From contig UCLR01000005.1 in assembly GCA_900473415.1 (NCBI GenBank), positions 124,001 to 188,000 on the forward strand: 64,000 bases of DNA, read 5' to 3'. The translations under genes and the position numbers were made by a program. Below, piece by piece: positions 8,959-18,206 of the stretch (its first letter is position 1; each line of letters opens with the position of its first letter). Under the pieces are notes generated by a model that saw nothing but the letters and a program-made list of their open reading frames with translations, made no database searches and was not told where the DNA came from. The DNA is from Hyphomicrobiales bacterium. GTDB lineage: Bacteria > Pseudomonadota > Alphaproteobacteria > Rhizobiales > Beijerinckiaceae.

Positions 8959-10149
8959 CTAGCCGAAGAGCCGGCGCCGCAACCCCAGCCAGAGCACGGC
9001 TTCCGTTGCGATCGTCGTCCAGGCTGCGCCGAGAATTCCGAAGACGGGGATCGTCGCGAGATTGACCCCGAGATTCACGCAGGCCGCGGCGGTGGCGGCG
9101 CCGGCATAGAGCCGCTGGGCCCCTCCGGCGACCGCCGCCTGCGTCAGCACGGCATTCGGAAGGGCGAAGATGAGCGCGAGGGCGAGCCACTGCATCACGT
9201 CGCCGGTTCCGCCTGCATAGGTTTCCCCGAAGAAGAACCGGGCAAGGGCTGGGCCGAAGAGCCAGCCGCCCAGAGCCGCCGCGACCCCGATCGCTGCGGC
9301 CGATGCGAGCGAGCGACGCAGAAGCCTCGCGAACCCTGCCGGCTCCACGTGGGCGAGCCGCAGCTTGCGGAAGAGCACGGTCGCGGCGGGCGCAGCCATC
9401 AGGAGCGCGCCGTCGAAGAGGCGATAGCCGGCTGCATACCGGCCCACATCCGCCTGATCCGGCAGGAGCAGCGAGAGCAACAGGATGTCGGCGCGATTGT
9501 AGATGAAGGTAGCGAGATCGACGATGAAGAACCCAGCCGCCGCTCGATAGGGCGCTCGCGTGAGCGCGAAACCTGGCCTGACCCAGCGCAGGGCTGGATG
9601 CGATGGGACGAAGGCCAGGAGCGCGACCGCCCACGCCGCGAAGACCGTCAGCGGCAGAGGGCCGAACAGCTGGACGGCCGCGAGGATCGCCAGCGCACTT
9701 ACGGTCCGCACCGCGATCTGCCAGCCGGCATCGCGGCCGAAGGCGCCTTGCGCCCTCAGGACGGCGGAGCCGAGTTGCAGCAGCGTGGTGGCGCCGAAGG
9801 CGAGGACTGCCCAGGACAGCTCCGCTTTTCCGGCCGACACCGGCAGCAACATCACGCACGCGACGATCGCCCCGGTCGTCAGCAGGACATGGCCGCAGGC
9901 CAGCGACACCAGCCCGGCCGGGAAGGGCGCAGGCCCGGCTGTCGGAGCCGTGTACTCCCGCACCATGAGCGTCCGCAGCCCGCCATCCTGCAGCAGGGCC
10001 AGAAAGCTCGCGGCCGCCACGACGCCTGCATAGGCCCCGAAGCCCGCCGGCCCGAGCAGCACCGCGATCGCAATCGACAGGCCGAGCGAGACGATGGCTG
10101 CATAGGCCGTCGCCGACAGCTGCAGGAGAAAGGCCCGGAGTGAGTTCAT
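8959..10149 (-). CDS. Polysaccharide flippase, Wzx/MATE-like membrane protein
   Basis: A 396-residue protein made almost entirely of hydrophobic helices, estimated at 11-12. It has the general look of Wzx/RfbX flippases that move undecaprenyl-linked repeat units across the inner membrane: short loops, RADILLLSLLLP and paired helices ending in LWLGLRRRLFG. The ATG at 10149 starts directly before the first helix (MNSLRAFLLQLSATAYA); the longer frame adds non-hydrophobic residues and runs into the divergent promoter. A second flippase-like gene is at 22358-23788, which may mean two repeat-unit substrates. Confidence 0.8.
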   Translation of the reverse strand: MNSLRAFLLQLSATAYAAIVSLGLSIAIAVLLGPAGFGAYAGVVAAASFLALLQDGGLRTLMVREYTAPTAGPAPFPAGLVSLACGHVLLTTGAIVACVMLLPVSAGKAELSWAVLAFGATTLLQLGSAVLRAQGAFGRDAGWQIAVRTVSALAILAAVQLFGPLPLTVFAAWAVALLAFVPSHPALRWVRPGFALTRAPYRAAAGFFIVDLATFIYNRADILLLSLLLPDQADVGRYAAGYRLFDGALLMAAPAATVLFRKLRLAHVEPAGFARLLRRSLASAAAIGVAAALGGWLFGPALARFFFGETYAGGTGDVMQWLALALIFALPNAVLTQAAVAGGAQRLYAGAATAAACVNLGVNLATIPVFGILGAAWTTIATEAVLWLGLRRRLFG

Positions 10150-10328
10150 CGGAGGCGGCAGGATGGAGGCTGAAGCTATTTGCAGGCCGGAGATCTGGTG
10201 GGCAAATCGGCCTTGGCCCGCAAGGCGTTTCTGTGCAAGAAGCGGCCCGCGGTGATTGCCAGCAATGGCACGGCGAAGCATTCTGCGACTCTGCATCCTA
10301 CCGCGTCGAGTGGCCGGCCTACGTCGTA

Positions 10329-11489
10329 ATGCCTTATGTGACCTTCGTCGTCGGGACGGTTCCCGAGATCGTCAAATCCATCGATGTGGCGCGCCATCTT
10401 TCGGGCCTCGGCTGCAAGGTCGTCATCTACGATACGCGCCAGAATCGGTCGGATGCCTTCGACGCGTCCGGTTCCGTAGAGGTCGTCAGGACGACCGTCC
10501 TGCGCAGCGAACATGCCGACGACTTGTCCTGGGTGCAGCGTTGCGCAACGGAGATCGCGACCGTCGCGAAAGGGCTCGTCGTCGTGCAGGGCGACACGTA
10601 TAGCGCTCTTGCCGGAGCGCATGGGGCGATGGCCGTGGGCGCCAGGCTGGCGCATATCGAGGCCGGCATGCGCAGCCACGATCCCCTCAGCCCTTTTCCG
10701 GAGGAGATGATCCGCGTCTTCGTAGACAGCTGCAGCGACCTGCTGTTCTGCGCGACCCAGGCGGATTTCGAAGATTTGGCCGCTGGGGTCAATCTGGCGA
10801 GGAAGGACGTGTTCGTGGTCGGCAACACGGTTTGCGACCCGATCTTCCGCCATGCGGAGCGCCTCCAGGCTGTGGCGGCGGCGCCGCTCGGCGTCTTCGT
10901 CTCACTCCACCGCCGCGAAAGCCGTCAGCACCGCGGCCTCGTCAGGGATGCCCTGTCGCGCCTGGCCGGTGCATTCCCCGAAACGCCGTTCACCTTGCTC
11001 CGGCGCGGACTGCTCGCACAGGCGGATGCCGACGAATTCGGCCCGAACGTCCGGATGATCGGCGTCGGTGACCATCTCGATTTCCTCGAGACGCTGGCCG
11101 GTTCGGCTCTCGTCATCTGCGATTCCGGCGGAATCCTGGAGGAGAGCGTTACCCTCGGCGTGCCGGTGATCTGCGTGCGGCGCGAAATCGAGCGGGGTCG
11201 TTTCGTCGAGGAAATCCAGCGCATCGACCCGCCGGAGATCGGGGGACAGCGCCTGGTCCAGCTGGTCGCCTCCGCGATCAAGCGCGGGAGCCTGCCGCGC
11301 CATGCCCTCAACGACACCTTTGGCGACGGCCACAGCGCCGAACGCATCGCGGGCATCCTCGACAATTATGTAAAGGGCCGCAGCCTCGACGGCGCGATCC
11401 GTCCCCTGCGGGGCCCGAGGCCGGGCGCGGCGGCGGCGATGCGCAACCTGCGCCGCGGGCTGGAGCCTGCTATCGGGCCTCGTCCGTGA
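10329..11489 (+). CDS. UDP-N-acetylglucosamine 2-epimerase family protein (WecB-like)
   Basis: A 386-residue cytoplasmic GT-B-fold enzyme. WecB/MnaA enzymes interconvert UDP-GlcNAc and UDP-ManNAc. Seen here are VQGDTYSALAGA, HIEAGMRSHDP, VGNTVCD, a HRRES segment and the ICDSGGILEE nucleotide-binding turn. Two normally constant spots differ: the N-terminal GTRPE reads GTVPE, and PEExNR reads PEEMIR. It may therefore act on a different sugar nucleotide. The ATG at 10329 gives the family start (MPYVTFVVGT). The next gene begins with GTG overlapping this stop (GTGA). Confidence 0.8.
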   Translation: MPYVTFVVGTVPEIVKSIDVARHLSGLGCKVVIYDTRQNRSDAFDASGSVEVVRTTVLRSEHADDLSWVQRCATEIATVAKGLVVVQGDTYSALAGAHGAMAVGARLAHIEAGMRSHDPLSPFPEEMIRVFVDSCSDLLFCATQADFEDLAAGVNLARKDVFVVGNTVCDPIFRHAERLQAVAAAPLGVFVSLHRRESRQHRGLVRDALSRLAGAFPETPFTLLRRGLLAQADADEFGPNVRMIGVGDHLDFLETLAGSALVICDSGGILEESVTLGVPVICVRREIERGRFVEEIQRIDPPEIGGQRLVQLVASAIKRGSLPRHALNDTFGDGHSAERIAGILDNYVKGRSLDGAIRPLRGPRPGAAAAMRNLRRGLEPAIGPRP

Positions 11490-12775
11490 ATCCGCCCTCC
11501 GATGGCCGGTCCGCGCCCCGGGACGAAATCTCGCTCGCCGAGGTGGTGCTCGACGCGCTGCGCTTCCAGCGCGACTTCGCCCGGCTGATCCTGCCGCTGG
11601 CGCTCCTTGTGGCGGTCGCTGCTGCGGCGCTGGTCGCCTTTCGGCCGGAATACGAGGCCCGCGCCATTCTCGAAACACCGAAGTTGACGCTCGACGAATG
11701 GCGTCGCCTCGTGCCGATCCTGCACGATCCGCCGCTCGTCGCCGGAACGCTTGCCGCGATGGAGCAGGCGAGGCCGGCGACTGCTGAATCGGGGCAGCGC
11801 GAACGCCTGCGCAACCTGCTCGAACGGCCGCGGTTCTGGAGCCGGCAGGCGCAATACCGCAGCGCGCTGCAGCGGGACGACATCCGCGAGACTCCCAATG
11901 CCGATCTGCGCAGCGCCAGCACGCTCGGCATCGAGCTCTCGCTGACGGGCGCGAGCCGCGAGGATGCCGCCACCAGCATGGACGCCGTCGCCAGGCATGT
12001 CGCCCAGTCGATGCTCTGGTCGGCGCTCGACGGTTTCTGGCGCGACATGAACGGCATCGTCACCGGTCAGAAGCCGATGCTCGAGCTCCGCCTGACCCGG
12101 CTCGCCTTCGACATGGAGCAGAACCGGGCCCGCAGCGCCGACATGCGCCGGCTAATGGAAGCCTATCCAGGCCGGCCGGAGATCGCCGGCAACACGATCG
12201 TGTCCCCCGAAAATGGCGGAAGCCGCTTCCTGTCGCCCTTCGCCCAATGGGTGGCGCTGGAGACGAAGGCATCCGAGATGCAGGCCGACATTCGCGCGGC
12301 CCGCTACGAGCTCGAGAAGCTCGGCTGGCTGGAGCGCTTCCTGGCCGCGACGCGCGACCGGCGCAGCGACCCGAGGTCCGGCTTCACGCTGGCCGGCTGG
12401 CTGGAGGACAGGACGAACGAGGTCTTCGCTTCGGCCACGGAGCCGGTTGCCGCTCAGGCGCGGCAGGAAATCACCTTCGCCATCGCGGAGGCCCGTGCCC
12501 GGGCGGAGCGCATCGGCTTCGCCGCTGCGCCGGTCGTCGATCCGCGTCCGGTCTGGACGCGCTCGCCCCTGCCGGTCGGCGTGGCGGCGTTCCTTGCCGC
12601 CGCGGCCGCCCTCTCCGTGCTCCTGGTGCTCTACAGGCTCGTCCGGACGCTGGATCGCCCGAGGGGCGAGGCCTGGCTCGCCAGCCGCGATCCGCTCTTC
12701 GCCTGGCTGCCGCCTCGGCTGCGCCGCGCGCTCTTCCCTTACGAGCCGCCTCCGCCGGCAGGCGAACCGGCCTGA
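11486..12775 (+). CDS. Wzz-type polysaccharide chain-length regulator-like protein
   Basis: A 429-residue protein with the two-helix topology of polysaccharide co-polymerases: one membrane segment at about residues 33-52, a long periplasmic region rich in charged helix, and a second segment near residues 365-385 followed by a short proline-rich cytoplasmic tail. No tyrosine-kinase domain is attached. It starts at a GTG that overlaps the epimerase stop. Its last 37 bases overlap the 3' end of the convergent sugar epimerase gene. Sequence-level identity to Wzz is weak; the call rests on topology and context. Confidence 0.65.
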   Translation: MNPPSDGRSAPRDEISLAEVVLDALRFQRDFARLILPLALLVAVAAAALVAFRPEYEARAILETPKLTLDEWRRLVPILHDPPLVAGTLAAMEQARPATAESGQRERLRNLLERPRFWSRQAQYRSALQRDDIRETPNADLRSASTLGIELSLTGASREDAATSMDAVARHVAQSMLWSALDGFWRDMNGIVTGQKPMLELRLTRLAFDMEQNRARSADMRRLMEAYPGRPEIAGNTIVSPENGGSRFLSPFAQWVALETKASEMQADIRAARYELEKLGWLERFLAATRDRRSDPRSGFTLAGWLEDRTNEVFASATEPVAAQARQEITFAIAEARARAERIGFAAAPVVDPRPVWTRSPLPVGVAAFLAAAAALSVLLVLYRLVRTLDRPRGEAWLASRDPLFAWLPPRLRRALFPYEPPPPAGEPA

Positions 12776-13749
12776 TCGGCAAGAGGGGCCGCGCGCTCCG
12801 CCAGCAGGCGCGCGAGCGCCTGCTGAAGCGGAAGCTGCGCCCGCCATCTCAGCAGCCGCTCCGCCTTCGACGGATCGCCCAACTGGCTCGGACGGTCGCT
12901 GGGCCGGCGCCTGGCCTCGTCCATCTCGATCCGGACCGAGCGGCCGAGGCATGCCGCGAGCTCTTCGGCAACCGCGGCGACGGAATGCTCCTGCCCCGAG
13001 CAGAGGTTGAAGATGTCGAACGGCTCCGGCCGGCCGTCGAGCAGGAGCGCGACCAGTCCCTCCGCAACCTCGTCGGCGTGAAGATAGTCGCGGCGAGGCA
13101 GGAGGTTGCCGAGACGGAGCAGAGCCGCATCGCCGGCCGCCGCATGCAGCTGGCGCAGCATGTCGGGCAGGAGATGGGCGTTCGGATCGTCGCCGGCTAG
13201 CGTGTTGAAGATCCGCGCCACCCGCGCCCAACCGCCGCAGCGCTCGCACCAGAGGCGTAGCTGATGCTCGTTGCAGAGCTTCGAGAGCGCGTAATTGTCC
13301 CGCGGCCCGGTCGGCGAGACATCCTCGCCCAGCGCCCCCTCGCTCCAGGCATAGACCGCCCCGCTGGAGGCGATCACGACCCGCCCGACCCGCCGTTTCT
13401 CCGCGGCGGCCAGCATGCGCTCTGTCCCGGTCACGTTGATGTCGAGGCACAGCGCGCGCTGCGTCTCGCAGGTTGGGATATGGTGCAGGGCGGCGAGGTG
13501 AACGATCGCATCGGGACGGAACCCGCCCAGCGCACTGTCCAGGGCCGCTTCGTCCCTGATGTCGCAGCGCATCGCCGCCATGGCCTCCGGCGGCATCGGC
13601 AGCCCGGCGCTGAGATCGTCCAGCACGGCAACCGCGATCCCCCTGCCGGCGAGACGGCCGACGAGACGGCGGCCGATCATGCCAGCCCCGCCGGTGACGC
13701 AGACGCGCCGGACCGGCCCCTTCGGGACCTCGTTCGATTCGTCGGGCAT
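12739..13749 (-). CDS. NAD-dependent sugar-nucleotide epimerase/dehydratase (extended SDR)
   Basis: A 336-residue extended short-chain dehydrogenase. The NAD-binding GGAGMIG lies at about residues 20-26, the catalytic serine region is IASSGAVYAW and the YxxxK motif is YALSK. The C-terminal half (FNLCSGQEHSVAAVAEEL) resembles UDP-glucose/galactose or UDP-N-acetylhexosamine 4-epimerases. It would supply a sugar nucleotide for the surface polysaccharide. The ATG overlaps the stop of the upstream O-antigen ligase-like gene by one base, and the gene is last in the long minus-strand operon. Confidence 0.85.
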   Translation of the reverse strand: MPDESNEVPKGPVRRVCVTGGAGMIGRRLVGRLAGRGIAVAVLDDLSAGLPMPPEAMAAMRCDIRDEAALDSALGGFRPDAIVHLAALHHIPTCETQRALCLDINVTGTERMLAAAEKRRVGRVVIASSGAVYAWSEGALGEDVSPTGPRDNYALSKLCNEHQLRLWCERCGGWARVARIFNTLAGDDPNAHLLPDMLRQLHAAAGDAALLRLGNLLPRRDYLHADEVAEGLVALLLDGRPEPFDIFNLCSGQEHSVAAVAEELAACLGRSVRIEMDEARRRPSDRPSQLGDPSKAERLLRWRAQLPLQQALARLLAERAAPLADQAGSPAGGGGS

Positions 13750-15041
13750 CAGGCAGACTCCGGCAGGTTTCGCCCCTGGCAGGCCGGAACCTTCTGCTCA
13801 CCGAGCGAAAGGAAGAAGCCGGCTGCGAGCGCCAGGTGAAGCGAGAAGCCGTAGAACGGCAGGTAGAAATCAAAAAGGCCTAGGCCAAGCACCGTGACCA
13901 GCCAGATCCAACCCCAACGCAGCGTCGCTGGATCGCGGCTTCCCAGCGCCGGGGCAACGATGGCGGTGACGACGGCGACGAAGGCCAGAAGCCCGGCCAA
14001 CCCCGTCTCGGACAGGATCCCGAGCAGCAGGTTATGGGCGTGAAGCTCGCCGCGCAGGAAGCGGCCCCCGGTGAAATCCGGGGTGAGGAACTGAAAGACA
14101 CCGGGGCCGAGGCCGAACCAGGGATGTCCGCTCCAGGCTTCGAACGCGCCGGCCCAGATATAGGTGCGCCCCAGCGAGAACATCGTCAGCAGGGTTTCCT
14201 GCGATGCGCTGGTGAGCTCATCATAGCGTCGCCAGATCGCCACGGCCGCGAAGCAGGCCAGCAGTGCCAACAGCGCCAGTGCCATACGGCGCACGTGGCC
14301 ACGGCGCAGGACCGCGAAGCCGGCCGAGAGGAAAAGGAGCGGCACCAGCGGATTGCGGGCTTCCGTCAAAGCAAGTGCGGCCGCAAGCCCTGCGTAGGCT
14401 GCGGCGAGGGAAGGGCGCCCGACCACGCCGCACTCATGGAGTTGCGTCGTCAGGACGGCCACCAGCACCGCAACGGCGCCGAAGATGGCGGGATGCTCAT
14501 AGAGCCCGGATATCCGCGGCAGATAGCGCAGCACGTCGGCCGAGTGGAACATCAGCGCGATCTCCCGCCCCGGCCCGATCGACCAACGACTGCCCAGCCC
14601 GACCAGGATCCCGATCCACACCGTTGCGACTGCCGCGCGGGCCAGCGCAGCGCGGAGGCCCGGATAGGCGACAATCAGATTGAGGATGCACCACAACATG
14701 GCGAGTTGCGTCGCGTAGCGGACGGCAAACTTCACCGCGGTCAGCCTATGCTCGGACAGCAGTGCCGAGGCCGCCAACACGCACAGGCAGAGCAGGATCG
14801 CGGCCAGCGGCAAGCGGCAGATTTGGGGCACCCCGAGCCGCCACAGAAACGCGATGGCGGCTCCTACCGCGAAGATGCGCATGGCGGCGGAGCCGAGCGA
14901 GAGCCCTTCGCCGAGCCCGTGGCCCAGGACGACCTGTTGAAGCGCGAAGAGCAGGAAGAGCGCGGTGCAACCGGCTGCCTCCAGGATAGCCCGGCCGTCG
15001 ATCGAAACCGACGGGAACCGCGATTGTGCAACGGCTGTCAT
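13749..15041 (-). CDS. O-antigen ligase/polymerase family membrane protein
   Basis: A 430-residue protein with about 11-12 membrane helices and one long periplasmic loop near residues 280-340. That loop includes TYIWAGAFEAWSGHPWFGLG and LHAHNLLLGILSETG, the pattern of the Wzy_C/WaaL family; the histidines there are typical of glycan ligases or polymerases. The ATG at 15041 forms ATGA with the stop of the WecG-like gene. Ligase and polymerase cannot be told apart by sequence; a second member of the class lies at 16896-18206. Confidence 0.82.
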   Translation of the reverse strand: MTAVAQSRFPSVSIDGRAILEAAGCTALFLLFALQQVVLGHGLGEGLSLGSAAMRIFAVGAAIAFLWRLGVPQICRLPLAAILLCLCVLAASALLSEHRLTAVKFAVRYATQLAMLWCILNLIVAYPGLRAALARAAVATVWIGILVGLGSRWSIGPGREIALMFHSADVLRYLPRISGLYEHPAIFGAVAVLVAVLTTQLHECGVVGRPSLAAAYAGLAAALALTEARNPLVPLLFLSAGFAVLRRGHVRRMALALLALLACFAAVAIWRRYDELTSASQETLLTMFSLGRTYIWAGAFEAWSGHPWFGLGPGVFQFLTPDFTGGRFLRGELHAHNLLLGILSETGLAGLLAFVAVVTAIVAPALGSRDPATLRWGWIWLVTVLGLGLFDFYLPFYGFSLHLALAAGFFLSLGEQKVPACQGRNLPESA

Positions 15042-15802
15042 CGGTTCGCCCGGCGCACCGACCCGGCTTTGAGCCCCAGCAGGAGGCGCGCATAGATGGC
15101 GTTGGTTCTGAGATAGCGCCAACCGAGGCGGCGGGGCTCCAGCAGTAGCCGGAAGAACCATTCGAGGCCGGCCCGCTGCATCCAAAGGGGGGCCCGCGGC
15201 AACTGGCCCGAGACGACGTCGAACGAACCTCCCACGCCCATCCCAACTCCGACGCCGAGCGTCTCCCAGTGCCGCTGCAGGAACATCTCTTTCTTCGGGG
15301 AGCTGATGCCAATGAAGAGGAGCCGGGCCCCGGATGCCCGGATCTCATCGACGACCGCCCGTTCCTCGGCCTCGGAGAAATAGCCGTCGCGGAAGCCGGC
15401 GATGCACAGCCCGGGAATATCATGAGCGAGCCGCTCCGCTGCGGCGGCGACGGTCTCGGGACGAGCTCCGAGCAGGTAGACACCAATGCCGCGTTCCGCG
15501 GAGAGCTCGCAAAGCGAACGCATCAGGTCGATCCCCGCGCAGCGGGACGCGGTGATGCCGGCCATCGCAAGTCCGATCACGACGCCCTTGCCGTCGGCAT
15601 GGACCAGCTCGGCTTCGTCCAGCGCCGCCATCAGTCCCGGGCTCTCCCGCGCTTCGACCAGCTTGGCAACGTTGAGCCCTTCGATGCGCAGTCGGGCCCC
15701 CGCGCCCGTGGCTGCGGCTTCGGCGCGTCCGAGTATCTCGTCGGGGCCGGCAAGGTCGATCGGGCAGCCGAGGAAAGTCATACGTTCCGCTGCCGCAATC
15801 AT
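15038..15802 (-). CDS. WecG/TagA/CpsF family glycosyltransferase
   Basis: A 254-residue GT26 enzyme. The family adds N-acetylmannosaminuronate, ManNAc or glucose to a lipid-linked sugar. Diagnostic stretches are IEGLNVAKL, ELVHADGKGVVIG, GVYLLGARPETV and LFIGISSPKKEMFL. The ATG at 15802 overlaps the stop of the upstream glycosyltransferase (ATGA). Its presence with a WecB-like epimerase suggests that a ManNAc-type residue is second in the repeat unit. Confidence 0.9.
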   Translation of the reverse strand: MIAAAERMTFLGCPIDLAGPDEILGRAEAAATGAGARLRIEGLNVAKLVEARESPGLMAALDEAELVHADGKGVVIGLAMAGITASRCAGIDLMRSLCELSAERGIGVYLLGARPETVAAAAERLAHDIPGLCIAGFRDGYFSEAEERAVVDEIRASGARLLFIGISSPKKEMFLQRHWETLGVGVGMGVGGSFDVVSGQLPRAPLWMQRAGLEWFFRLLLEPRRLGWRYLRTNAIYARLLLGLKAGSVRRANR

Positions 15803-16899
15803 GGTGTAGTCATCCTCGATCGATCCCCCGCTGGCGCGGAACCACGATAGAGCGCGGCGATCTCGGCGGCTCGCGGCTCCCAGGTGAAGTGGGCTCGCGC
15901 CGCGGCCGCGATTCTGCGGGCGGGTGCCTCGGCGACAGCCCGCAGAATCGTGCAAGCGAGCGCGGCGACGTCGCCAAGTGGGTAGAGCCCGGCCTGGCTG
16001 CCCGCTGCGGCCAGGATCGCCCGGTTGCCCGGAATGTCGCTCGCCACCACGGGACGGCCCATCAGCATCATCTCGATCAGCACCGTCGGCCCGCCCTCCA
16101 TGCCTGACGTCATGAGGAAGCAGTCGGCCCCCGCCGCCATTGCCGCCACCGTCTCGTCCGGCACGAAGCCATGGAAGACGACGCGATCGACGACGCCGAT
16201 ACGCTGCGCGACGGCCTCGAGGCGGGCTCTGTCCGGGCCGGTGCCGACCACGTGCAACACCGCGGATTCCAGGCCCGGCTCGCGCAATGCTGCGATGGCA
16301 TCGTCGAGACGCTTCACCACGTCCAGCCTGCCCAGGGTCAGCAGCGCCGGCCGGCCTCCAAGTGGGAGCGCCCCCGCCGGACGGGCGAGGCTGCTGTGCT
16401 TGAGCACACAATTGGGCATGACGACCGGGGCGGAAACGACGAAGCCGCGCTTGCGGAGTTCGTCGAGCCAGAACGGCGCGAGCAGCACGGTGTTGTCGCT
16501 ACGCTGCAACAACAGCCGCTCCAGCGTTCGGTCCCAGAAGCGCTTGGCCGTCCGCTTCAGCCAGGATCCGTCGTCGTAGTAGCAATGCGGCGTGTAGACC
16601 AGGCGCCTTCCCCTGACGAGGCCGATCAAGCCGGCCAGCGCCGCGATCGGATTGCGGGAACCGTGCACATGGACGGCCTCGGCCCAGCCCACCTCGCGCC
16701 ACAGCCCAGCGGGACCACAACGCCGCACCTCGTAGCTCGTGGTTTCGCGCGCCGGCAGAGCCTTCGGCGCGGCGACGCGCACCGCGAACCCCCGGCTTGC
16801 TGCGACCGTAGCGAGCCCATGGATATGGCGCGCCACGCCACCACCTCCCCGGTCGGGCGCGAAATCGCGGTGGACGTGCAGCACCCTCACGGATCTCAC
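15799..16899 (-). CDS. Glycosyltransferase family 4 protein
   Basis: A 366-residue GT-B glycosyltransferase. The N-terminal domain has HVHRDFAPDRGGGGVARH, the acceptor-side glycine loop. The C-terminal donor domain has LLTLGRLDVVKRLDDAI and FLMTSGMEGGPTVLIEMMLMG, the E-x7-E type motif of GT4. The start is a GTG at 16899 that forms GTGA with the upstream stop, rather than the distal start of the open frame at 16992. Donor and linkage are unknown. Confidence 0.87.
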   Translation of the reverse strand: MRSVRVLHVHRDFAPDRGGGGVARHIHGLATVAASRGFAVRVAAPKALPARETTSYEVRRCGPAGLWREVGWAEAVHVHGSRNPIAALAGLIGLVRGRRLVYTPHCYYDDGSWLKRTAKRFWDRTLERLLLQRSDNTVLLAPFWLDELRKRGFVVSAPVVMPNCVLKHSSLARPAGALPLGGRPALLTLGRLDVVKRLDDAIAALREPGLESAVLHVVGTGPDRARLEAVAQRIGVVDRVVFHGFVPDETVAAMAAGADCFLMTSGMEGGPTVLIEMMLMGRPVVASDIPGNRAILAAAGSQAGLYPLGDVAALACTILRAVAEAPARRIAAAARAHFTWEPRAAEIAALYRGSAPAGDRSRMTTP

Positions 16900-18206
16900 G
16901 CCACAGCCTCCGCCCCACCGGCTTGCAGATGCGCCATCTGCGGGGCAGGGGACCTGGACAGTGCGCGCATCTGCCCGCCGACCATCAGCCATAGCGCGGC
17001 TGATCCAGAGACGGAGAGGATGTGCTCGGAGGTCACCAGCGTGACGATCATGCCAAGCATCAGCCAGAAGCTGGCGAGGGCGAAATCGGCACAGTGATCA
17101 CGATGCGCGTGCCAGAGACGGCCGAGGCACACGGCGTAGAAACAGAGGAAGGCCGCCGCCGCAGGCAGGCCGAGTTGATAGGCCATGGTGAAGATCGCTC
17201 CTTCCCCGCCGCCGACGACTGACTGCTGGGTCTGCACCGCGATCGCCCCCTGGGCACCCGGTCCATAACCCAGTGGCGGAATGCGGAACAAGCCTTCGAG
17301 GTTGAGCAGAAGCGATCGCCAGTGGCCTGGGCTCGAACCGTCCGACATGGTCCAGGTCATCGTCACGAGGTCGCGGGTGGCGAAGGTGGCGCCGGCGCCG
17401 ACGGCAAGCATCAGCCCGAGCCTGAGCCGCGGATCGGCGATTATCGCGCGCACCGTCGCGAGATAGCCTATCAGCGCGAGCGTGCCCGCCAGCATCGCGC
17501 CGCGAGTTCCCGCCATCCAGATACCCAGGGTGAGGAAAGCCGCCACGACCAGTCGCAGACCGCGCAGCATGCCGCGCGGTGCGGAGAGGACGAGCAAACT
17601 GGCTATGACCAGGAACATGCCCTGTGCGAGCGGCGCGGCGAGCAGGCCGGCTGCGCGGCGCGTCATCTCGGCATCGCGATAGAAGCTCCAGGGCAGTCCG
17701 GTCAGCGGGTGGGCTCCGAGCAGCACGCCTTTGACGCGCTCGGTGAAGATGTCGAAATGCAGGGTGTCGATCCAGAATTCGCTGTGCTGTATGTCCCACA
17801 GCCCGAAGGCGGCGCTGGCGCAGGCGATGACCGCGTAGAGTCGGACGAGCGCGCCGAGTTCCCTGTATCCGCGCAGGCAATGATAGCCGACGAGGAAGAA
17901 CAGGATCGGGATCATCAGCGTGCCGAACGAGCCGGTGACGAGGCCGACGGCACGCCCGTCCGCCAGGCTCTGGAGCATGGCTAGGACGGCGAGCGCGCCA
18001 TAGGCGGCGAGCGGCAGGAAAAGCGAGCGCGCCATGCGCGCGCTCGCGAGGCACCACGCGGCCACGGCGATCACGGTCGCGTCGCGGACGAGCCGCAACA
18101 CAGCCGCCTCCGGATGCGTGCCGCCGTCGTAGAACCAGGCGGTCGCGAGATCGCCGAGATGCACCCAGAGCACGAGGCCGACGAGATAAAGCTGTCTCAT
18201 CGTCAT
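16896..18206 (-). CDS. O-antigen polymerase-like multi-spanning membrane protein
   Basis: A 436-residue protein with about 10-12 hydrophobic helices, starting MTMRQLYLVGLVLWVHLGD. A periplasmic loop around residues 295-345 contains GHWRSLLLNLEGL and PLGYGPGAQGAI, resembling the conserved loop of Wzy/O-antigen ligase proteins. The ATG overlaps the upstream stop (ATGA). Together with 13749-15041 it gives the locus two proteins of this class, plausibly one Wzy polymerase and one ligase. Confidence 0.7.
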   Translation of the reverse strand: MTMRQLYLVGLVLWVHLGDLATAWFYDGGTHPEAAVLRLVRDATVIAVAAWCLASARMARSLFLPLAAYGALAVLAMLQSLADGRAVGLVTGSFGTLMIPILFFLVGYHCLRGYRELGALVRLYAVIACASAAFGLWDIQHSEFWIDTLHFDIFTERVKGVLLGAHPLTGLPWSFYRDAEMTRRAAGLLAAPLAQGMFLVIASLLVLSAPRGMLRGLRLVVAAFLTLGIWMAGTRGAMLAGTLALIGYLATVRAIIADPRLRLGLMLAVGAGATFATRDLVTMTWTMSDGSSPGHWRSLLLNLEGLFRIPPLGYGPGAQGAIAVQTQQSVVGGGEGAIFTMAYQLGLPAAAAFLCFYAVCLGRLWHAHRDHCADFALASFWLMLGMIVTLVTSEHILSVSGSAALWLMVGGQMRALSRSPAPQMAHLQAGGAEAVA

